64,000 nucleotides of DNA from Lophium mytilinum (Eukaryota > Ascomycota > Dothideomycetes > Mytilinidiales > Mytilinidiaceae), in contig MU004191.1 of assembly GCA_010093605.1 (NCBI GenBank), positions 1,543,832 to 1,607,831 on the forward strand, written 5' to 3'. Under the pieces are notes generated by a model that was not told where the DNA came from, searched no databases, and was given only the letters and a program-made list of their open reading frames with translations. Position numbers and translations under genes: made by a program. Numbering within the stretch: the first letter of the stretch is position 1; every line of letters begins with the position of its first letter. Shown one piece after another: positions 1 through 10,287 of the stretch.

Positions 1-1
1 C

Positions 2-534
2 TTCCACCTCTCCGCCGCCAACTTCCCCTCCGCCCCCTGGTTCACCCTCCCCCCCGCCGCGCTGCGCCGCGTGCGCGCCTGCAAGCTCTACATCGAAGCC
101 GACGAGATCGCGCGGACGGCCTCCTTGCCCAGCCAGCCCACCCCCGCGGCGGAGCGCGTTAGGGTGTTAGGGGAGCGGGTAGCGGGGTTCCTGACGGGGC
201 TGGAGACGCTGCGGCGGGTGCAGGTGGTGTGGGATGTCGGGGTGGGGCGGGAGACGGCGTATGAGCGGCGGAAGGGGGGGAGGGTGAGGGTGGAGGGGTT
301 GGATTGGGAGGGGTTGGGGGAGGGGGTTNNNNNNNNNNNNNNNNNNNNNNNNNNNNNNNNNNNNNNNNNNNNNNNNNNNNNNNGTTGAAGGGGAGGGAGG
401 GGGTGAGGGAGTTTATGGTGACGGTGGGGGAGCGGATTGAGAGGTTTAAGAGGGTGAGGGGGGGGTGGGAGGGGTTTGGGGAGGGGGTTGAGGGGGGGTC
501 GAGGGTGGCTGGGGGGGCGTTTCCATTTCTTTAG
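2..534 (+). CDS. 3' part of an unrecognised protein-coding gene, interrupted by an assembly gap
   Basis: An open frame enters from the left edge at base 2 and runs without a stop to the N-run at 329. After the gap an open frame continues to a TAG at 532-534; it is in a different phase, but the gap length is arbitrary, so the two pieces are compatible with one gene. The upstream piece looks like a folded domain (alternating hydrophobic and charged residues around W, F and L). The downstream piece is charged and ends in a short G-rich tail. I do not recognise the family. The coding strand changes from C-rich (1-140) to G-rich (180-530), a pattern shared with other genes here. Coding status is likely; function is unknown. 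Confidence 0.5.
329..383. other. Assembly gap of 55 N
   Basis: A run of N interrupts the first gene in an extremely G-rich stretch, a likely cause of the gap. The true length is unknown, so reading frame cannot be carried across it. Confidence 0.99.
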
Positions 535-1166
535 GCGGGGAGGATGGGGATTAGGGGTTGTGGAGGTGGTGGAGGTGGTGGAAGAGGGTTCCGGGCTTTT
601 GGCTGAGCTGTTGGACTGGAAGAGATGCGCTGTGGGTCTCTCAACGATACGAACGTTGAGCTTGCTTCAGGGCGTTTGTGGTAAATGGTACGATTTCGGG
701 CACGTTATTAACGAGTCATCTGGAAAGGATTTACGAGTTTCGGGACTTCAAATAGTCTGGTCATGGGTTAGCTATTAGCAATGCATAGTGGTATAGCCTT
801 GTATTACCCAAGTCCCAGGCTAGGTGACTCAAAGTGGCATCCAGGCCTGTTGAGCCTTGGTTTTATTGGCTGAGTTCCTCAGCGTGATATTATTCTATTC
901 AAGCTGCGCATTCACTGAGCATATCACCTACTTTCCTCACCGTAGTAAGGACTGCAATAGTACGCTCGAAACGACCCTCAAAGGCCCATGTCACACAATC
1001 CCAGCTATAACATATCCTTGAAATACCAATAGATATTAAGTAGCCCATGTCCAACCGAAACCCTATCTCCAAGCCCCTCCGGGTATCAATATGTACGGTT
1101 ACTCTGTATATACAAGGCACCAAAACGCCCAGCGCCTCGGATCGAAAAAATCCAAGCAGCCCATCA
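535..1166. other. Intergenic, no gene seen
   Basis: Between the truncated plus-strand gene and the duplicated 3' end of the RING gene. It should hold the 3' untranslated regions of two convergent genes. Frames are short and unsupported. Confidence 0.6.
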
Positions 1167-1512
1167 CGCCTACTAATATCAAGAGTGCCGACCCCTCCCC
1201 CCCTTCATTAACATCATTATCCACAATGCAGTCCAAAAGCAGGATTATGCGGACGGGAATATCTTCCCCAACACCCTCCGCCACCCCCTCTCTCTCCTTG
1301 CCTCCGCTTCCTCGAGCGCCACGACCTCGGGCGGGCGCCTACTAATATCAAGAGTGCCGACCCCTCCCCCCCTTCATTAACATCATTATCCACAATGCAG
1401 TCCAAAAGCAGGATTATGCGGACGGGAATATCTTCCCCAACACCCTCCGCCACCCCCTCTCTCTCCTTGCCTCCGCTTCCTCGAGCGCCACGACCTCGGG
1501 CGGGCGCCTACT
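1167..1512. repeat. Exact 169-bp direct tandem duplication with 8-bp boundary homology
   Basis: Copy 1 is 1167-1335 and copy 2 is 1336-1504. The 8-base word CGCCTACT occurs at the start of each copy and again at 1505-1512, as expected from duplication between short homologies. I find no difference between the copies. The unit contains the last 30 codons and the stop of the minus-strand RING gene plus its immediate 3' flank. The gene body joins copy 2, so its stop at 1414 is kept and copy 1 lies downstream of it. Confidence 0.95.
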
Positions 1513-3399
1513 CCGCAGTAGCTCTAGCGCCCGCTGCCGCGCCCATTCGCGGCGGGTATGTGAGTTCGCTGGTATTGGGTCGCAGGTTGGGGATGTGGAA
1601 GGCGACAACGTAGGTGGTTCTGCGGTTGCGGGAACGGCTGTTGCAGCCTGATGCTCCGGTATTGTAGAAGATGGCGCCGCTGCATTACCCATCTCAATAT
1701 CTGGCTGGGGCCGCACTGGCGCGCTGAAAACTCGCCGTTCTGCCATTGCATGCAGAATATTGCCACCCATGAGACCGTGTCTTCTGCCTCCGCTCTGCGC
1801 AGGAACTGCTGACGCTGGAGCAGGTAAGGAAGTCGCCGCAATCTGGGATTGCGATGATCTGCGTCCGCGACTAGTGATTCGCCGTATCTGCCCAATGAAG
1901 GCATTGACTTCCGGTGGAGTACCAGACTGTGCGCGTTGGCGATAACGCCTGATGTAACGCTCGCGTCGGACCATGGCGTTTGTGATAATATCAGGGCAGT
2001 AGCCATCTGGCAACGTTGACTTCTTACACATGGGACAAAGAGAAGAATTGTTCAGGAGGAAGGTGTCAACGCAGTCTGGATGGAAGATATGGCGGCATGG
2101 TAGCTCGCGTATAGGCGTTATGTTGGGCTCGAAGTCATCCAGGCAAATTGGGCACGTTGGCTGCGAGAACGCTGGATGAGCGTGCTCGGCAGGCGCGGAC
2201 GGAGAAGGTGCAGATGATCGGCGGACGAGGGGTTCCCCAGGTTCAGATGGTATTTGCGATGGCTTTAGGGATAGCCTCGCTTGTGGTAAAGGCTGGGGAG
2301 GAACTAGTAGTTCCGCTTCTTTCTCCTCGGAAGCGGTAGCCTCACGAGTGTAGTTATAGACGGGCATCTTGTCAAGGTACTCCTGAGGGACGGTGAGTTT
2401 TTTGACCCCAAGTGCTTCAAGATCTACTTGGCCGTTTATGATACGCGTACGGAGGTCTCTTCGTCGTCTCCGTTGCAATACGTGCAGGAAACAGGATGAG
2501 CCCCCAGCGATTATGCAGAGTAATGCAAGTACGACTAGAAGAAACACCCAGAGGCTGGGAAGTTGACTGGGCGATCCTAAGAAGCATTAGTACACGCCAA
2601 CTTTCAAAGCGTACATGGCCACCTACCCGTATCAACATTTGCCCATAATCGTACATAACTCGACGGAGCGTATATGTCCACCAGTTCGCGCCCGTTTGGG
2701 ACGGTTGTTATGTTGCCGGAGTATAGGTTTAGCTGCTGCATAATGATGCTTCCACTTATGCCCGGGATGGCATACACCGGATATCGATTGGCCGACTTCC
2801 AGCTGCCGCCATCCCCAAGTCCCCAGGCTGGGTCGCTGATGAGAGGAGGTGTCTCAGAATTGTTTGAGGGTAGATAGGTGAAAAATCCCTTGACAGGTAG
2901 CCCTCTTGCAGCCGCAAAGTACTCTTGTTGGCATGTAGGGGAGAACCACGGAGCTACCGCTATGAGGGAATAGTCGACGTCCGGCAGGTTCTGGCGACGG
3001 GTGGCATTGGCGGGCACAAAGTCCTTCTCGGCTTCGATGCAGTCGCTCGAAGTCAGGGTGGGCACAAACATGATGCCGTACGGATCGTCGCCATTGGATA
3101 CGCCACTAGTAGAGAGGGTCCGGATCCCGTCGAGTATAGGGTATTGGAAAGAGACATTGCTCTGTGCACAAGAGGTAACATGTCAGTGAAACGAAGTGGG
3201 TAGTAAATAGAGTAGAACGACGTACGTCTAGGGTCTGAAACTTGTCATTGTAGTAGGACAGAGTAAAGGGATCCGGGAACTCGATGGTGAAGATACCAAT
3301 GTCTTCCGCAGCTGTTTACACATGAATCGTCAGCCCTCTCTTCTGGATCTCTTCCGGTGGCAATGACGCGGACATATCGGAGGGGGGTGAGTTACACAT
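1414..3399 (-). CDS. PA-like/transmembrane/RING-H2 protein, putative membrane E3 ubiquitin ligase
   Basis: Exons read 3226-3311, 2627-3161 and 1414-2576, with introns 3162-3225 and 2577-2626; the latter has a textbook TACTAAT branch point. The middle exon encodes a lumenal region resembling a protease-associated domain. The last exon opens with a hydrophobic segment (LPSLWVFLLVVLALLC) followed by an arginine-rich stop-transfer stretch. About 150 residues later comes a RING-H2 (CPICLDDF, then CRHIFHPDC, then CPMC). This is the PA-TM-RING layout of ligases in vacuolar or Golgi membranes. The 5' end is unresolved: exon 2 has an in-frame stop just upstream, so a spliced start is needed. ATG at 3397-3399 with a 4-nt exon and intron 3313-3395 fits the frame but gives no signal peptide. 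With that start the protein is about 595 residues. Confidence 0.8.
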
Positions 3400-3871
3400 G
3401 ATGGCGGCGTTCAACTATGAGAAGTGGACTGCGAGGAAGAGGCTGGCAGCATGGTCGCTGCAGCGGATACTGCGAGCTGGTGGCCTTGGATTGGGAGGTT
3501 ACTGGGAGATTTAGAGTAGAAAGTGAACAGACGGGACGAAGAGACGCAACGCAACCGCGCAAGTGGAGAGGCGGGAGGAGTGGCTGGGTGCATTAGATAA
3601 AGCTTGGCTCAGATCTCCCGCAATCGGCACGTGACAGAACCGCGACGTCGTAGTTCACCACTTCGAGGTACTGTTCGCCGCATCAACACCACGTCGCGCA
3701 AATAAGGCAGGAATCCTGAGGAACCACGTCTATCCATTCAACCTTTCAACGCCCGACCATAGCCAAAACGCCTCAAAAGCTGTCGCGCAGCTTCACCATC
3801 CTCATTCATGAGGACATCCCACGCCCCACCTATACCACGAAGGCTACTTAAGTGAACGTAGGCTCGCCACC
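3400..3871. promoter_or_regulatory. Divergent promoter region between the RING gene and ADA3
   Basis: About 470 bp separates the two divergent genes. It may also hold a missing first exon of the RING gene (see that entry). I see no clear TATA box or named operator. Confidence 0.5.
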
Positions 3872-5935
3872 ATGCCGCCGCCGGTCAGCAGCAAGGGCAA
3901 GGCGAAGAGCCAGTCGCGCGACGTCCGGACCTCGCGGAGTCGTAATACTACCCCAATCCCTCCCGGCAATGTCCAGAATACCGTCGAACCCACCCCGTCC
4001 TCCTCCTACCTCCGAAACCCTTCAGCAACCCTTTCTGCGCCCATAGATACAACTCTCGAAGAGATCCTAGGTGGAGGCAGCCCCTCAAACCTCCCCTCCG
4101 TTGCTGCTCTCAAACAAATGCAAGAAACCATCCAAAGCAAAGTCCTCCAACCCGTACAGAAGCGAGGCATAATATCAGACCGCCTTTTGCGCGAAGTCTC
4201 AAAGAGGCGGAGTCTGCGCGACCAACAAGAGCGCGAGAGGGAACGGGAGAAAGCGGAAAGAGAGGTTGAGGAAAAGAAGCACAAGCTCAAAAAGGTGTCG
4301 AAGAAGAGGGACCCTGAGGACCGCCCATTGGCTGTCGGCGCGCATCATGTCGCAAGGCAGGATGGTGTAGATGTACACAAAGGTGCGTACTGTTTGATCA
4401 GAGATAGTTGCCACGATATTAAATCAAAGATTCAATGCCCCCCCGGTACCTTTCCTACTACTCCCCTATGAAAGGCCCTGCAAGTGTCATTATTACAACG
4501 AGCATCTCTTACCATGAATTTACTAACACCACCACCAGAGACTTCGTCCACCATATCCTCCCCTATTTCGCAAGCACCGCCCTCTGCAACTGGCACCGGC
4601 CCAGTCGATGCTCCTTCTCCAAGCCTTTCAGATGCCTCTCATCAACCGGCACCTGCTCCCGCCATTCCCCAATACCAAACATTTGGCCCTGACCCGTCGA
4701 CCTTTGACGATCCAACCATATACCACATTCGAGACACGACAAATGATATGACTGAAGCCGAAAAAAGGGAGATATATTGTGTAGCTGATTATCCTGAAAC
4801 CGATCTTCATGATCAAACTCCTGGAACACCACCAGATAAGGACTTTAGCAACGCAAAACCTGCGTCGCAGGTTACCGCGACCCAGTTTTCAAATTATGTG
4901 GAGCCATTTATTCGGCCACTAATAGAGGAAGACGTCGCGTTTTTAAGAGAACGCGTAAGTGTCTCCTCATGAAATTTCAAGCGCCGATACTGACGCGGAA
5001 TGCAGGGCGATCGTGTACAACCTTTTATGATGCCGCGACGAGGGTTAAGACCCTACAAAGAAGTATGGGCCGAAGAAGACGGCGCGATGGTACTAGACCA
5101 TAGCCTCGACCGTCTCCCCCCGAACGAGCCTCGCGGCAGCATGGAAAACATGACCGACGAGCTCGCAGAAACAGACGAGATATCCGCTGGACCGCTCCTT
5201 GCCCGCCTCATGGCCACACTCCGCCCCGAAGGCCGCATCAGCACCACCACCAACGGCGACGCCAACGGTGACAGCATGGATATCGACGAATCCACCACCA
5301 TCGATCCCACCCGCCTCGCCTCCGCAACCCAGATGGCCGAATCCCTCCAAAACGGCTGGAAAGCGCCGCCCGCCGTCGGCAAACTCGACTTCGCCTCCCT
5401 CGAGGACCGCGCCCTCGCGGAGCTCCGCCACATCGGCTTCCTCGGCGACCAAGACCAAGCCGACTATAACGGCCACTTCGACGACGAAGTCGCGGCCCGC
5501 CTGCGCTACCTCCAGGACCAGCTGCGGCGCCAGTCGATCATAAACGGCGCCCGCAAGGCGCGCATACTAGAGCTCACCGAGGAGCGCATGGCGCAGCAGG
5601 AGTACAACACCATCGCCGACGACCTTGATAACCAGCTCAACGCCGCGTATCTCAAGCGCAACAGGAATATCGGCAAAGGGAAGAAGAACGCGAAGAGGCC
5701 CGGTGGGCCGGGCGGCGGGTCGCATCCTGTTAATGCGGCGGCGGGGGTGTCGAGACCGAGTGTGGGCGAGCCGATTCGGACGCTCATGGAGCGGAAGAGC
5801 CAGTGGAATCATACCATTGGGCCCGTGGTGGATTATGGGAAGACGGGGTTGCCCAAGGGGAGTGTGTTTGAGCAGGATGTGATGAGGCGGTTGGAGGATC
5901 GGGAGCAGGAGATGTGGAATGAGGTTGAGGATTAA
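3872..5935 (+). CDS. NGG1: SAGA/ADA transcriptional coactivator subunit ADA3 (NGG1)
   Basis: Exons 3872-4382, 4539-4954 and 5006-5935 give 618 residues; the first intron ends with a TACTAAC branch point and CAG. The C-terminal 200 residues match the Ada3 domain: a stretch resembling the family pattern (AELRHIGFL, then LRYLQDQLRRQS, then a helix ending QLNAAYLKRNR). The N-terminal half has a long charged coiled-coil stretch (about residues 110-150) and the middle is disordered. ADA3 is a structural member of the histone acetyltransferase module (with GCN5 and ADA2) of SAGA and acts in the nucleus; that role is family knowledge. The start is the first ATG of the open frame, in a CCACCATG context. 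Coding-strand composition shifts to G-rich in the last 300 bases. Assignment rests on the C-terminal domain. Confidence 0.87.
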
Positions 5936-6580
5936 AAGGGATGACGGTGCGCACGGGAGGTTGAGGGTGAAAGGGTGGGGGCGTAACATACCATTGACTT
6001 TTGGATAGAATGCTTTGTAGGGTTAGCAGCTGTTCAGAGCTTATGCGCATCTTAATAACAACGCTTTGCATGTTCGAGAACATCTTGGCTGTTGGAGTGG
6101 TGTACGTCTTCAAGTGCACTGATTTAGCTTTGCCATACTTTTGGGGTTATTATATTTTGGAGTCATGGCAAGTGGGTTTGGGACATAGGAAGGGATTAGG
6201 ACTGCATTGACCAGAGGCTGAGAATTAGGCTACATGACAAGTTAGTTGAAACCACGTTCTAAATCAGACTATGAAATTAGGGTAAATTTGGCACCACTGA
6301 GATGTATGAAGTGGAGCCAGTCCGTGCGATTCGAAGTCAATTTTGGCATACTATTGGAACAGCTTCTGGATCAGGCCATGAATTGGGGGCAAATTTGGAT
6401 GGTGTGAGATGTATAATGTGGAGCCAGTCCGTGCGATTTGAAGTCAATCTGGGCGCATTATTGGCGTAGCTTGTAAATCAGACCTCGAGCAAGAGATACT
6501 CCAACAAAGTATCGAAGCGTTCCCACAGCCTCAGGCATAGAATAGAGCAGCCGGCTCAGGCCCACCCACAGATATATTAC
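5936..6580. other. Intergenic between convergent ADA3 and HPM1
   Basis: Should contain both 3' untranslated regions. It also holds the 107-bp diverged tandem repeat listed separately. No gene is seen. Confidence 0.6.
6263..6481. repeat. Diverged 107-bp tandem repeat, two full units and a stub
   Basis: Units begin at 6263 and 6370, and the word ATCAG recurs at 6477, each step exactly 107 bases. The best-kept core is the 20-base word GTGGAGCCAGTCCGTGCGAT at 6311 and 6418. Many of the differences between units are transitions (A/G, C/T), which would suit an old duplication touched by repeat-induced point mutation. Confidence 0.85.
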
Positions 6581-7974
6581 CTAAAGCATCTGCACCTCTA
6601 CTAAACTTCGCCTGACCCCATTGCCCTCTCCCAGCCCTTCAAACTCCACCTCCCCCGCTACAGCACCTAGCCGCGAGCACTCGACTCTGAACTCATCGAC
6701 CCCGCCTCCAACACCAAAATACACTCGTTTCGCCGCTACCACCGCTTTGCCCGCTTTCACCCTCCCTAGAATCCCGGCCATGACCTCTGTGAAGGCGCTC
6801 AAGGCGGTCGGGGAGTAGATCGTCTCACTCGCCAGCAGGAACGTGTTCATTTCTGCTGCTGATGGGACGAGTTCTAGGAAGTTGGGGGTTGGAGTCCAGG
6901 ATCCCGATACTAAGGTTAGGGTGATTGGAAGGGCGGTTAAAGCCGATTTGAAAGACGAGATAAACTCAGGCGTGAGGTCGAGGTCGCCGTGGTTGATGGT
7001 TGAGTCGGCCAATAAGTTTGGGGAGTCGTTCGAGAAAGGGAAAGCAGTGGCGGGGAGGGTGCTGGCGTAAGTGAGAAGAAGGTTAGGGAGGGTGACGAGG
7101 CGGAGGACGGAGGCGTTGTAGTCGGCTAGCGTCAGGTATAGGGGGATGGAGGCAGTGAGGGCATAGTGGAAGAGGAGGAGAGTCGGTAGGGCGGTGCCGC
7201 AGCCGAGCTGGAGGGAGGTCAGCCTTTGACTCGAAGCATATAAGGGTTTGAATGAGTTTATAGAAGGTGGAAAGGTAGAGTTACCTCAATGACATGATCA
7301 ACTCTGCACAAATCATCAAGATCCTTCCGCGGACCCCGATCGAGCAAGAACTTTACGAGGTCGATAGAACATTCCCAGCTTTTGAAACCGCCTTCGTAGA
7401 CATTCGTCTTGATATCTGATTCATCTAGACCGGAAAGAGGCGCGGAGTCGGTGCCGCTATCCTCGGCCATCAGTTGCATGCGGATGTCGAATAGTTCTCG
7501 GCGTGGAAGTTGGATTTGGTGGCCTTTGGGGGATTCGATCTTGATAGTATTGTAGGAGATTTTGGAGGGGAGGGCAGAGAGCTGTTCGGCTGTCAGTATG
7601 GATCATGAATAGGCTCAGATGAAGTGGTCGAGAGATCCGAGAATGTAGCAACGACATGAAAGCAACAATTGTGATCCTGGGATCCGCGAAAACTCTGAAC
7701 GGCATTGAAGTGTTTGAATAGCATGAGAGTTTTGAGAAGATGGAAGGCTAAGAGATAGTAGACTTTGCATGGGAAATTTATAATATAATTGCTGAGAATC
7801 TTAACCCACCAATTCATCTAAATTGTGCGTCTGGGCTTCAACAGCAGGAGGCTGAGAGGAGTCAGTTGACAGCGTATTCGCGAAAACAACTGAATTCGAG
7901 CCATCGACGGGAGCATCATTAGGATCCTCTTCTATATCGTCTCCAGAGAAACCAAAGCTGAAAGGTTGAGCCAT
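6581..7974 (-). CDS. HPM1: Protein-histidine N-methyltransferase, HPM1/METTL18 family
   Basis: Exons 7806-7974, 7285-7589 and 6581-7207 give 366 residues (introns 7590-7805 and 7208-7284, in frame at both joins). The N-terminus MAQPFSFGFSGDDIEED resembles the short FSFGF start of yeast Hpm1. The SAM-binding motif I, LGCGTALPTLLL, begins exactly at the third exon (residue 159), preceded by a conserved block containing VYEGGFKSWECSIDLVKFL. In yeast this enzyme methylates a histidine of ribosomal protein Rpl3; that substrate is inferred from family. An upstream in-frame ATG at 7984-7986 would add four residues; I prefer the shorter form by similarity. The C-terminus has a long, little-conserved tail in which the coding strand is G-rich. 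Confidence 0.88.
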
Positions 7975-8445
7975 GGTGCTGTGCAAGAGTTGAAGCTGGA
8001 GGAGACAAAGGCGATGAAGACACTAGTGAGGTCGTTCTCCCCATGGGCTAGTACATCACTTATGACAACGTCATTGATTTCCAAATATATATCGACACTT
8101 GGATGTTTATTCGTCACGTTTCGATTAATGTTTCATATAAATCTGGAAGAAATTTGATCGTTATTTCACACGACGCATCACGTGATGTTTGCCTGTTCTG
8201 GTGAGTGGACCGCAGGCCACTGACAAATACAAATAAAACGCCAATTCCAAGGTTGCATCGAGAGGCTAAAGAGGGTATCAATACTAACAACTCAAACACA
8301 AAAACAGAGCCGCCATGCCAACTTTAGAGCCCTTGAATCCCAGCCATGAACTTGACCAGATACGGAAAGTCATAAATTCGTGATCAGCCGTGGCACTCCT
8401 AGATATAGAACGCTAGTAAGATTGCTGCTGGCCTGGCAGTGCCGC
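7975..8445. other. Promoter of HPM1 and 3' flank of the next gene
   Basis: AT-richer than the coding DNA around it. No gene is seen. Confidence 0.5.
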
Positions 8446-10287
8446 CTATTCCATGTCCGCCTGTTCAATCGTTGGAATGGTCCTCATTTTCGGGGAGTCT
8501 TCTTCCTCATTCGTCCAAACCCGATCGCGAATCCTCTTATCCGCCGACTTTGAAGCATCCCTTACGTCTTCCAGCCTCTCCACACTCGCCCTAATCGACG
8601 CCAAATGTACCTCCATGGGCACTTCTCTAAATCCGTCCTCTTGTGGCCTTCCCATCTCTTCTCTCAAATTCTCAAGATAGTTGGCTATGTCCCTAAGCTT
8701 GATCAGCGCGCCACTAAGGATAGTGTACGCAATATGTCGAGCCGTTTGTACGTCGTTGAGTGTGCGGAGATTGCTTTCAATCCTATTCTTTTCCCTCCTG
8801 TTCCCACCAAGACGTGTGTACAACTGGCCGAGAAGCTCTGATCGCTGCCCCTGGACTGCGACCTCTTCTTTAACCGAAATACTCTGCATATCATCGAGCA
8901 ACATTTCTAGCCCATCGAGATTTTGAAGTATAGAGTCCGCTTTGAAAATCAAACGCTTGATCTCTTCCTCCATGCCACTAGCCTGCCTCATGTAGGTGTC
9001 GGCCAGTTCATCCTTCCGCGTCTTGGGTCTATTGGCGAGTCCAATACCGACAAATATTCGCTTCGTTAGATCCATCCCGTCGTCCCCGAGGTGTGCGACA
9101 TCCGCCACTGCTAACGTATGTTGATTCAACGCGATTATTCTGTCGAGGGCGTAATCGACGCGGGCATGCCAACTGCTAATGTCGTTCCCCGACTGTTTGG
9201 AGCCGTCGATGAATTGCTTGAGGATTTGGCCTAACTCTTGCTTTGATGCAATATTACTATAGTCGATCACGGACCTCAGATCTCGCATGGCCATTTCCTT
9301 AGTCTTCATATCCTGTCGGAGGCCAGCAGCCTGGATGGAATACTTTGCAACATCTTCGAAGCGAGTTTGAGCTTCTACGAGTGCATCGAATCTTCCTTGG
9401 CCAGGTATGGCTAGGCTAGGGCAGAAAGGAAGGTGCAGATAAGAGGCGCCTGGGAAATTGCAGATCGGAGAGAGTGCCACGCGGATACTTGCGTCTACGG
9501 CATTCTTGCCTTTCCAGAAGAAGAAGTAGAGAATAGAAGCGATGAGGAGGTAGGAGAACATGGGTCGAAGAAGATTAAGTGTATCCTTGAGAATCGACCA
9601 AAGGTAGATGATGGTGGGTTGAAGAAAGCCATGCCATATGGCAGCGAGGTAAGTTGACGCAGAAGAACCTTGAGTGACGGGACTTGAAATCAGCTTCGGA
9701 GAACGAGAAGCTTTCTTTCGGGAAGACCGCTGGCGCGCATTCTGTGGTGCCATATTGGCTGGAACTGCGTTCACCCAGGAGTTTCCGAGAGATTCGTCTA
9801 GCGGCGAGGGAGCCATACCGACTGGTATTGAGCCTCCTCTTGAGGAACGCCGGTTCGTGGCGCGTTGGCGTGCGCCGTTTGTTGAAATTGCGTTTGTCTG
9901 GGAGCTATCGGAATATTCCGGCTGTGTTGAGGGAGAGGGCATGATGAAAGAAGGTGCCACCATTTCTGGAGTCCGCTGGAGGGACTGGTGAGAGCGTTTT
10001 GTAGTAGTAGGTGGTGTTGAGGTCCGCGCTCGCAGCCTTGTCGAAGGTGATAAATGCACTTGCTGCCTTGGTAGCTGCGTGGAAGGAGGACCACGCCGCG
10101 GGGATCTTTGAGATACATTCACCGCCGCGCGTTGTGTTGCATCTTCCTCCTCCGCATCTTCAGAGTCGGAGGCGCTTGACGATTCACTTCCAGAGCTTTC
10201 TTCGCCATCTCGGTAGTCTACATCGCCCCATGACTCTCCCAGTTCCATGTGCGCTTTCCGGCGCTGGCGCGTCGCTGCACTAGACAT
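8446..10287 (-). CDS. Uncharacterised membrane protein with disordered N-terminus and coiled coils
   Basis: A single open frame of 613 residues. Residues 1-210 are low-complexity and hydrophilic, with acidic Ser/Glu/Asp runs (about 28-50) followed by basic Arg/Ser/Pro stretches. One strong membrane segment lies at about 243-258 (FSYLLIASILYFFFW), with a second possible one at about 214-233. Residues 290-590 are largely helical with heptad-like spacing, charged and without Cys motifs. This layout (basic disordered tail, membrane anchor, long coiled-coil domain) recalls nuclear-envelope or organelle tethering proteins, but I do not recognise the family and make no functional claim. No intron signals are needed. 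The start is the first ATG in the frame. Confidence 0.8.
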   Translation of the reverse strand: MSSAATRQRRKAHMELGESWGDVDYRDGEESSGSESSSASDSEDAEEEDATQRAAVNVSQRSPRRGPPSTQLPRQQVHLSPSTRLRARTSTPPTTTKRSHQSLQRTPEMVAPSFIMPSPSTQPEYSDSSQTNAISTNGARQRATNRRSSRGGSIPVGMAPSPLDESLGNSWVNAVPANMAPQNARQRSSRKKASRSPKLISSPVTQGSSASTYLAAIWHGFLQPTIIYLWSILKDTLNLLRPMFSYLLIASILYFFFWKGKNAVDASIRVALSPICNFPGASYLHLPFCPSLAIPGQGRFDALVEAQTRFEDVAKYSIQAAGLRQDMKTKEMAMRDLRSVIDYSNIASKQELGQILKQFIDGSKQSGNDISSWHARVDYALDRIIALNQHTLAVADVAHLGDDGMDLTKRIFVGIGLANRPKTRKDELADTYMRQASGMEEEIKRLIFKADSILQNLDGLEMLLDDMQSISVKEEVAVQGQRSELLGQLYTRLGGNRREKNRIESNLRTLNDVQTARHIAYTILSGALIKLRDIANYLENLREEMGRPQEDGFREVPMEVHLASIRASVERLEDVRDASKSADKRIRDRVWTNEEEDSPKMRTIPTIEQADME

